Below, in pieces: positions 31,868 through 37,353 of a stretch of 37,353 nt of DNA. The notes below the pieces were generated by a model, which worked only from the letters and a program-made list of their open reading frames with translations, was not told where the DNA came from and did no database searches. Each line of letters starts with the position of its first letter. Positions within the stretch are counted from its first letter, which is position 1. Origin of the DNA: an uncultured Deinococcota bacterium (GTDB taxonomy: Bacteria > Deinococcota > Deinococci > Deinococcales > Trueperaceae); assembly GCA_947311535.1 (NCBI GenBank), contig CAMZLP010000045.1:1-37353 (forward strand), written 5' to 3'. A program made the position numbers and the translations under genes.

Positions 31868-33763
31868 TTAAATCTCTACTTGTGTACCTACCTCAATAAC
31901 CCTATCAGATGGAATCCCAAAAAATGCAGGTGCACTTTGAGCATTGCGATGCATAAAGATAAATAATTGTTCACGCCAAGGTCCCATACCTTTTTCTGGA
32001 GTTGACAAGACCGTTTCACGCCCAAAGAAATAAGTTGCCTTTTCGCTTAAGTTGATTTTTATTAACTTAGCCAATGCCTCAGGTACCCTTGGGCTTTCCA
32101 TAAAACCATAGTTTAAAATAACCTGATAAAAACCGTTGCCCATATCATTTACTGTACGTCTTTGAGCTTCTAAAACTCTTGGCACATCTTGAGTTCTCAC
32201 TGTTAGCAAAACAACTTGCTCATGTAAAACATGATTGTGTTTTAGGTTATTTAATAGCGCTGGTGGAATAGACTCTGGAGAAATTGTCATAAATATAGCA
32301 GTTCCAGGAACTCTTGTCGGGGGATTAGCCTTAATACTCTCCAAGAATTTTTCGGGTGGCAACTTCCCTTTTTTGATAGCTTGAGCAAGTAGTTGGCGTC
32401 CGCGCTTCCATGTTGTCATAAAACTAAAGAATACTAAACCAACCACAAGTGGAAACCAACCTCCATGTGGGATTTTAGGTAAATTTGCTCCCCAAAAACC
32501 TAAATCTAAAATCATAAATACAGAGCTCAATCCTAAAGTTGAAAACCAGTTCCACTTCCAGACAGTTTTGGCAACTACTGCAAACAATATGGTAGTAAAG
32601 ACCATATCAGTAGTAACACCAACACCATAAGCATTTGCCAAACTACTAGAAGATCTAAAACCTATTACCAAGCCTATACTAGCTATCATAATTAACCAAT
32701 TCATAGCAGGTATATATATTTGCCCTTGTTCTTTATCTGATGTCTGGGTCATTCTGATACGCGGTAAATAACCCAATTGTACAGCTTGTTTGGTTAATGA
32801 AAAAGCACCAGAGATAACAGCTTGAGAAGCAATAACAGTAGCCATAGTCGCTAAAATTACCAATGGAATTAAAGCCCAGCTCGGAGCCATTTGGAAAAAT
32901 GGGTTTTCTGCTGCATGAGGGTCAGCAATAATTAAAGCCCCTTGGCCAAAATAGTTTAGTAATAATGATGGTAAAACAATTGCAATCCAAGTAAGCCTAA
33001 TCGGCTTTATGCCAAAATGCCCCATATCAGCATATAAAGCCTCACCACCAGTAACTACTAAAAATATTGAGCCTAATACTAAAAACCCAGGCATTGCGTT
33101 TCTGGCAAAAAAGCTAACAGCTTGTAACGGGTTAAGAGCAGCAAGTATAACCTCGGGGTGCTGTACTATTTGATAAATACCCAAAATGCCAAGAGTTATG
33201 AACCAAACAAGCGTTATCGGCCCAAACAACGCCCCAACTTTAGCCGTGCCTTTGCTCTGGAAACCAAATAAAACTATTAAAATAGCAACAGTTATTGGAA
33301 TGATATATTGTTCAAGAGCTGGGGTAATTTCTTTTAAGCCTTCAATAGCTGCTAAAACTGATATTGCGGGGGTAATCATACTATCGCCATAAAGCAAAGC
33401 AGCTCCAAATATTCCTAAAAGAATTATTAGCCATCGAGCACTGCCTCGTTTTAGTTCTTTTGGAGTTACCAAAGCAGTAAGTGCCATAATCCCACCTTCA
33501 CCGTGGTTATCAGCACGCATAACAAACAATAGGTATTTAATCGAAATTACAATAATTAGTGACCAAAATACCAAAGACATAATTCCGTATACATTTTCTG
33601 TTGTTGGTGCCAGACCATAAGCATGTCCAAATGCTTCACGTACGGCATAAAGTGGGCTAGTACCAATATCCCCAAATACAACCCCTAAAGCTCCTAATGA
33701 GAGCAGTAATAAATACTTTCCTTTTGGATCTTTTGCTCCATGCGAGTTTTTTTCATTATTCAA
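31868..33763 (-). CDS. kup: KUP/HAK/KT-family potassium:proton symporter
   Basis: Inner-membrane K+ uptake protein, 631 aa, normal family length. The first helix carries LGVVFGDIGTSPLYAVREAF, the most diagnostic KUP motif, followed by NHGEGGIMALTALV, SMITPAISVLAAIEGL and about 12 hydrophobic segments to residue 430; a cytoplasmic C-terminal domain ends with ATYFFGRETV and SDRVIEVGTQVEI. The start is TTG at 33763 with AAGGAG eight bases upstream. I looked for a c-di-AMP (ydaO-type) riboswitch in the leader and saw none. Single-gene unit, divergent from the methionine genes. Confidence 0.96.
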   Translation of the reverse strand: MNNEKNSHGAKDPKGKYLLLLSLGALGVVFGDIGTSPLYAVREAFGHAYGLAPTTENVYGIMSLVFWSLIIVISIKYLLFVMRADNHGEGGIMALTALVTPKELKRGSARWLIILLGIFGAALLYGDSMITPAISVLAAIEGLKEITPALEQYIIPITVAILIVLFGFQSKGTAKVGALFGPITLVWFITLGILGIYQIVQHPEVILAALNPLQAVSFFARNAMPGFLVLGSIFLVVTGGEALYADMGHFGIKPIRLTWIAIVLPSLLLNYFGQGALIIADPHAAENPFFQMAPSWALIPLVILATMATVIASQAVISGAFSLTKQAVQLGYLPRIRMTQTSDKEQGQIYIPAMNWLIMIASIGLVIGFRSSSSLANAYGVGVTTDMVFTTILFAVVAKTVWKWNWFSTLGLSSVFMILDLGFWGANLPKIPHGGWFPLVVGLVFFSFMTTWKRGRQLLAQAIKKGKLPPEKFLESIKANPPTRVPGTAIFMTISPESIPPALLNNLKHNHVLHEQVVLLTVRTQDVPRVLEAQRRTVNDMGNGFYQVILNYGFMESPRVPEALAKLIKINLSEKATYFFGRETVLSTPEKGMGPWREQLFIFMHRNAQSAPAFFGIPSDRVIEVGTQVEI

Positions 33764-33923
33764 AATATTAGCTCCTTACAAATCAATATTTAATTTTACG
33801 TTATTCTTCTGCATTTGCAAAAGCAGTTCTAAACATCATACCTATATATCATAATCTTGGCTATCTACTTGCATTTATAAAAAATATATGCTTTACTTTT
33901 AGCTAGCACTTTTTTAAGTGCAA

Positions 33924-34044
33924 CTTATCAAGAGCAGTTGAGGGATCTGGCCCGTAGATACTGCAGCAGCCAAACTTCATCAAGTTTTGGTGCTAATTCC
34001 AGCCAAAATGAACCGCTACGATAGCTGTCTTTTGGAAAGATAAG
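33924..34044 (+). promoter_or_regulatory. SAM-I (S-box) riboswitch aptamer
   Basis: Senses S-adenosylmethionine. P1 is CTTATC (33924-33929) with GATAAG (34039-34044). Conserved core pieces occur in order: TCAAGAG, GAGGGA, GGCCC, GCAGCC closing P3 with GGTGCTAATTCCAGCC, a P4 hairpin GCTA-CGA-TAGC (34015-34025) and GGAAAGATAAG. Departures from consensus are small (GCAGCC for GCAACC). It precedes metY-metX. No terminator hairpin with a T run follows; instead the P1 3' strand overlaps AGGAGG (34043-34048), the RBS of a 13-codon ORF, suggesting control at translation of that ORF. Confidence 0.93.
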
Positions 34045-34053
34045 GAGGCTATT

Positions 34054-34095
34054 ATGAGGTTATCTAAAACCCGACAAACAAAGCGAATGTTCTAA
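34054..34095 (+). CDS. Possible 13-aa leader ORF gated by the SAM riboswitch
   Basis: ATG at 34054 follows AGGAGG by five bases and encodes MRLSKTRQTKRMF before TAA. The RBS shares two bases with the P1 3' strand, so SAM binding should hide it. The RBS-start block (AGGAGGCTATTATG) matches that of metY (AGGAGGCTAATATG at 34173-34186) at 13 of 14 bases, suggesting a duplicated initiation region. It ends 88 bases before metY. Confidence 0.45.
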   Translation: MRLSKTRQTKRMF

Positions 34096-34150
34096 AACAC
34101 AATTAGATTTTAATTATTAAACAAACCCAAAAAATCATTTTTACTACTAC

Positions 34151-34171
34151 TTTGCCCTTAATTATGGCAAA
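34151..34171 (+). promoter_or_regulatory. Hairpin just upstream of the metY RBS
   Basis: TTTGCC (34151-34156) pairs with GGCAAA (34166-34171) one base before AGGAGG. It lacks a T run, so it is not a terminator and may keep the RBS exposed or offer an alternative pairing partner. Confidence 0.35.
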
Positions 34172-34183
34172 CAGGAGGCTAAT

Positions 34184-35485
34184 ATGTCATACCGTTTTGA
34201 AACCCTACAAATCCATGCAGGTCAAGAAATAGAAGCAACAACAAAATCTCGAGCAGTACCAATTTATCAGACCACAGCTTATGCATTTGACGATGCAGAC
34301 CATGCTGCTAGATTATTTGCACTAGAAGAATTTGGCAACATCTACAGCCGAATAATGAACCCCACTAATGACGCTCTAGAAAAACGCATTGCAGCTTTAG
34401 AAGGCGGTGTAGCTGGCTTGGCTGTGGCATCTGGCCATGCTGCCGAATTTTTGGCAATTACTAATTTGGCCGATGCTGGCGATAATATTGTAGCTTCGCC
34501 AAACTTGTATGGCGGCAGCTTAAATTTATTTAAAGTAACGCTGCCCCGCCTAGGCATAAATGTAAAATTTGTAGGTTCTGATGACAATCCTGAAGACTTT
34601 GCAAATTTAATTGATGATAAAACCAAAGCAGTTTATTTAGAAACTATCCCAAACCCATCATTGGCTTTAGCAGATATGAAGGCAATAACAGATATTGCCC
34701 ATAGCAAAGGAGTTGCGGTAATTGTTGACAATACTACCGCTATGGGAGGATATTTATTTAGACCAATTGAGCATGGTGCCGATATAATAGTACACAGTGC
34801 CACCAAATGGATAAATGGCCACGGCACAGGCATAGGCGGCTTAATAGTAGATGCTGGTAATTTTGACTATGGCAACGGCCGCTATCCGGGCTTAAGCGAG
34901 CCTAACCCTAGCTATCATGGGGTTGTGTTAACTGATGTTTTTGGTAAGGGCAGCCAATTTGGCAATATTGCTTATATAATACGGGCTCGAGTCGAAGGTT
35001 TGCGAGACTTTGGGGCTGCACTAGCACCGCTAAATGCGTTTTTATTTTTACAAGGCTTAGAATCATTATCCTTAAGAGCAGAAAGGCATATTACTAATAC
35101 CGAATCACTAGCAGCTTGGCTAGAAAAGCAAAAAGGCATAAAAGCCGTCCATCACCCTAGCCTAAAATCTAGCCCCTATCATCAAAGAGCCAAGAGCAAT
35201 TTTCCACGCGGGGCAGGCAGTATATTAACCTTTGAGCTAGCAGGCGGCCGCGAAGCTGGTAAAATATTTTTAAACAACGTAAAACTAGCCTCTCATTTGG
35301 TCAACCTAGGTGATGCCAAAACCTCGGTAACTCATCCGGCTAGTACCACCCACTCGCAGCTAGATGAAGCTGGCTTAAAAGCTGCCGGCATTGCTGCTGG
35401 CACGGTAAGGGTTTCGGTTGGTTTAGAACATATCGAAGATATAAAAGAAGACTTTTCTCAAGCGATTGCGAAGAGCCAAAAGTAA
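34184..35485 (+). CDS. metY: O-acetylhomoserine sulfhydrylase (MetY)
   Basis: PLP-dependent enzyme making homocysteine from O-acetylhomoserine and sulfide, the direct sulfhydrylation route to methionine. 433 aa, typical for MetY (longer than cystathionine gamma-synthase). [44 protein letters not shown], and the PLP lysine Lys208 in [11 protein letters not shown] are visible. A strong AGGAGG precedes the ATG. It lies under the SAM-I riboswitch and directly before metX, so the pair should be repressed by high SAM. Two CTCGAG sites occur in it. Confidence 0.96.
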   Translation: MSYRFETLQIHAGQEIEATTKSRAVPIYQTTAYAFDDADHAARLFALEEFGNIYSRIMNPTNDALEKRIAALEGGVAGLAVASGHAAEFLAITNLADAGDNIVASPNLYGGSLNLFKVTLPRLGINVKFVGSDDNPEDFANLIDDKTKAVYLETIPNPSLALADMKAITDIAHSKGVAVIVDNTTAMGGYLFRPIEHGADIIVHSATKWINGHGTGIGGLIVDAGNFDYGNGRYPGLSEPNPSYHGVVLTDVFGKGSQFGNIAYIIRARVEGLRDFGAALAPLNAFLFLQGLESLSLRAERHITNTESLAAWLEKQKGIKAVHHPSLKSSPYHQRAKSNFPRGAGSILTFELAGGREAGKIFLNNVKLASHLVNLGDAKTSVTHPASTTHSQLDEAGLKAAGIAAGTVRVSVGLEHIEDIKEDFSQAIAKSQK

Positions 35486-35489
35486 AAAA

Positions 35490-36659
35490 ATGTCCACCTT
35501 AGTCCACGAAACTTGGGGAAACCATGAAGCCCTCATTGCCAGAGTACAGACCAATAAATCTGGCAATGTCGGCACAATAAAACCCCAAACAGCCGAGCTA
35601 GCAAGCCAAAAAGACCCTTTTAATTTTGAATACGGTAAAAGCTTAGATAGCATTACAATCAATTATGAAACCTATGGTGAACTAAACACAGCCAAAGACA
35701 ATGCCATTCTCATTTGCCACGCCCTGACCGGCTCGGCCCATGCTGCCGGAACTTATACCGAAGATAATGTCCCCGGCTGGTGGGACCCCCTAATAGGGCC
35801 AGAAAAACCCATAGACACAAACAGGTATTTTGTAATTTCTAGCAATGTTTTGGGTGGCTGCTACGGCACAACTGGCCCAAGCAGCCTAAACCCAAAAAGC
35901 AATAAAGCTTATCAGCTAGACTTTCCCAGATACACAATCAGAGACATGGTAAAGCTGCAAAAACGCCTAATCGACTATTTAGGCATAGAATCTCTGGCCT
36001 CGGTAATTGGTGGAAGCATGGGCGGTATGCAAGTTTTAGAGTGGGCAGCCATCTACCCCGAATACTTGCGTTCTATTATCCCGATAGCAATCGGGGCAAG
36101 GCACTCGGCTTGGGCAATCGGCCTAAACGAAGTAGCCCGCCAAGCCATCACCAGCGACCCAAATTGGCAAAATGGCAACTACGCTCTTGCCCATCAGCCA
36201 GAATCTGGCCTTGGGCTAGCCAGAGCCATAGCCATGCTAAGCTACCGCAGCTTTGACTCATTGGAATCAAAGTTTGGCCGCCAAAGAGTCAGCGAAACCA
36301 AAAGCCTGCTTGATAAAAGCTTTGAAATTGAGAGCTATTTGCAATACCAAGGCGTAAAGCTGGTAAAACGCTTTGATGCCAACACCTATATCTATATCAC
36401 CAAAGCCATGGACGACTACGACCTAAGCTATAGCAGAGGTTTTTTAAAAGATGTTTTACAAAAAATGACCATGCCCGCTTTGGTAATGGGCATTGACAGC
36501 GATGTTTTGTATCCTGAAAAGGAACAGCTAGAACTAATGGAGCACTTGCCAAACGCCAGCTACTCACAAATAAAATCACCACATGGCCACGATGCCTTTT
36601 TGATTGAGTTCCCGCAAATTGCTGTGCAGCTCAGGCGGTTTTTAGGCGGGGTTATTTGA
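35490..36659 (+). CDS. metX: Homoserine O-acetyltransferase (MetX)
   Basis: Supplies O-acetylhomoserine to MetY. 389 aa, alpha/beta-hydrolase fold: YGELNTAKDNAILICHALTG, nucleophile Ser176 in GGSMGGMQ, LGGCYGTTGPSS, then Asp336/Asp338 in GIDSDVLYP and His367 in HGHDAFL complete the triad. The ATG is four bases after the metY stop; an in-frame TTG inside metY is less likely. Base composition is visibly richer in G+C (sampled lines near 57%) than the rest of the window, and the gene lacks the CTCGAG palindrome, so separate ancestry is possible. It ends in TGA. Confidence 0.95.
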   Translation: MSTLVHETWGNHEALIARVQTNKSGNVGTIKPQTAELASQKDPFNFEYGKSLDSITINYETYGELNTAKDNAILICHALTGSAHAAGTYTEDNVPGWWDPLIGPEKPIDTNRYFVISSNVLGGCYGTTGPSSLNPKSNKAYQLDFPRYTIRDMVKLQKRLIDYLGIESLASVIGGSMGGMQVLEWAAIYPEYLRSIIPIAIGARHSAWAIGLNEVARQAITSDPNWQNGNYALAHQPESGLGLARAIAMLSYRSFDSLESKFGRQRVSETKSLLDKSFEIESYLQYQGVKLVKRFDANTYIYITKAMDDYDLSYSRGFLKDVLQKMTMPALVMGIDSDVLYPEKEQLELMEHLPNASYSQIKSPHGHDAFLIEFPQIAVQLRRFLGGVI

Positions 36660-36740
36660 AAAATTATAACAACCAATCTCACCTGTCGCTATGGAGCGGA
36701 ATAGCGGTCAGATGGAGCGGTTTATTAGCCATTTCCATGG

Positions 36741-37184
36741 TTATTTACATCGTGATAACAGGAATTTACCAGCTTCCTCAATTAAAGGAAACAAGTACCC
36801 TTGATTCCCTGTTCCATTAGCATTTAATGGCTTATGGGCACTTTGTTTTTTTAAAATATCTTGTAATTCACCCACAATATTAAGCAAATAAATTGGTTTA
36901 GGTAAAATAGAATAAGAAACATCAATTTTACGACCATTAATTTCCCAATCTTCACCTGGTTCATTAAAGGGGTTGCTTGCGTCGTATGCGATTCCTTGTG
37001 CAGTAGAAAATGCCACTATTTGTTGGTGGTAATATGAAAATATAATGTCACCTTCTCGTACATCTTTCATTGATTCCCAGTGATAAATTCTTTTACCTGT
37101 TTTTGTTTTTTTGGGAGCCCAAAGATACCCGCCAGCTTTTTCCTCATTATATGTTTTGTTTTGTGATACCCACCAATAAGCCAT
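36741..37184 (-). CDS. Stand-alone N-terminal domain of HNH-type restriction endonuclease (EVE/PUA-like)
   Basis: 147 aa. The sequence MAYWWVSQNKTYNEEKAGGY, WAPKKTKTGKRIYHW, VREGDIIFSYYHQQIVA and NANGTGNQGYLFPL matches from memory the N-terminal module of HNH endonucleases of restriction systems, where an HNH nuclease of 100-150 aa follows. Here the frame stops right after that module (FLLSRCK), so the nuclease is missing: a truncated remnant or a free-standing reader of modified bases. AAGGAG precedes the ATG at 37184. The first third of the gene is repeated in inverted orientation to its right. Confidence 0.7.
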   Translation of the reverse strand: MAYWWVSQNKTYNEEKAGGYLWAPKKTKTGKRIYHWESMKDVREGDIIFSYYHQQIVAFSTAQGIAYDASNPFNEPGEDWEINGRKIDVSYSILPKPIYLLNIVGELQDILKKQSAHKPLNANGTGNQGYLFPLIEEAGKFLLSRCK

Positions 37185-37353
37185 TTTATTCTCCTTTTAT
37201 TGTTCTTAACGTGAATCCATTATTAAATGCCTTGCAATAGGAATATCAGCAGGAGAATAAAATGGCTTATTGGAGGGTATCACAAAACAAAACATATAAT
37301 GAGGAAAAAGCTGGCGGGTATCTTTGGGCTCCCAAAAAAACAAAAACAGGTAA
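37093..37353. repeat. Long inverted repeat, 103-bp arms, running off the window
   Basis: Left arm 37093-37195 and right arm 37251-37353 are reverse complements with one mismatch (Trp codon TGG against AGG at codon 5 of the encoded proteins), separated by 55 bases. The right arm is cut by the window edge, so the true length is unknown. Confidence 0.9.
37262..37353 (+). CDS. Second, divergent copy of the HNH-type N-terminal domain, 3'-truncated
   Basis: ATG at 37262 after CAGGAG; reads MAYWRVSQNKTYNEEKAGGY and continues identically to the left copy to the window end (30 codons). Arg5 replaces Trp5. It could be the full-length endonuclease gene from which the left copy derives, or an assembly foldback. 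Confidence 0.55.
   Translation, partial: MAYWRVSQNKTYNEEKAGGYLWAPKKTKTG

Larger units (their letters stand above)
2510..34991. repeat. Highly iterated palindrome, core CTCGAG, extended GGCTCGAGCC
   Basis: CTCGAG starts by hand count at 2510, 6221, 6960, 7936, 8633, 8974, 10340, 10850, 11148, 11154, 15461, 17686, 19550, 19866, 20528, 23244, 23961, 24514, 25288, 26188, 27126, 27208, 28421, 28455, 29489, 29924, 30205, 30449, 31429, 34248 and 34986. Twenty are GCTCGAGC and seven the full GGCTCGAGCC. All but the one at 31429 lie in genes or in the 7831-8346 pseudogene, on both strands and in all codon phases (Ala-Arg, Leu-Glu and Ser-Ser). Absent from kup, metX, the ABC exporter and the first three pilin genes. 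Confidence 0.9.

Noticed and set aside
33764-33923. c-di-AMP (ydaO-type) or other riboswitch in the kup leader
   Set aside because: Searched because K+ transporters often carry one; no recognisable conserved core on the minus strand.
36661-36740. Short direct repeat ATGGAGCGG after metX
   Set aside because: Two 9-base copies in an 80-base gap; no structure or T run to support a terminator or an element.
1-37353. Recoding of TAA or TGA as sense, prompted by three frames with internal stops
   Set aside because: Intact conserved genes end in TAA and TGA, and none of the conserved proteins contains an internal stop; decay or error is simpler.
1-37353. CRISPR arrays, tRNA genes, insertion sequences and prophage genes
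   Set aside because: Read for spaced repeats, T-loop motifs and transposase or integrase frames; none found.

Overview
This is an AT-rich (mid-thirties percent G+C by sampling) bacterial window carrying about 31 intact chromosomal genes in compact, operon-like blocks. I see no phage, transposase, tRNA, rRNA or CRISPR. Lineage cannot be fixed from the sequence. The mix of a DUF4900/PilX-like pseudopilin, PATAN (DUF4388) and roadblock-like domains, a YtxJ-type bacilliredoxin, a MetX-MetY pair and T4P pseudopilins reminds me of Deinococcota repertoires, but that is impression, not proof. TTG start codons are frequent, and several genes seem to have leaderless transcripts.

Layout, left to right. 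1-1657: histidine degradation (partial hutI, then hutG). 1658-2073: a broken reading frame. 2074-3013: ispF and a 1-Cys peroxiredoxin. 3082-3405: an SmtB-type metal sensor. 3439-5086: an ABC-2 exporter. 5632-7764: a Zn/Cd/Pb P1B-type ATPase whose promoter holds a textbook SmtB-type operator. 7831-9546: a nonsense-interrupted secreted protein, a bacilliredoxin-immunity-like fusion and gene debris. 9562-13276: HD-GYP-PATAN, MoxR and VWA genes on the minus strand. 13476-17181: four pseudopilin genes. 17230-24021: a minus-strand run of two related roadblock proteins flanking a membrane protein, then tsaE and tsaB. 24283-25155: an LRR lipoprotein. 25207-29779: phzF, an rsuA/rluB-type gene, hpt, an M23 peptidase and hemW. 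29849-31425: a thioesterase and an M29 aminopeptidase. 31642-31779: a candidate structured small RNA. 31868-33763: kup. 33924-36659: a SAM-I riboswitch, a tiny leader ORF, then metY-metX. 36741-37353: two head-to-head copies of an HNH-endonuclease-type N-terminal domain forming a long inverted repeat that runs off the window.

The signal least explained by annotated genes is a highly iterated palindrome. CTCGAG occurs 31 times by hand count and GCTCGAGC 20 times, in all three codon phases, where chance would give about 4 and about 0.1. This behaves like the cyanobacterial HIP1 element but with a different core. Other leads are the roadblock/membrane-protein cluster beside the pseudopilins, the SAM riboswitch whose P1 helix overlaps the ribosome binding site of a 13-codon leader ORF, and the small RNA with an anti-Shine-Dalgarno-like segment.
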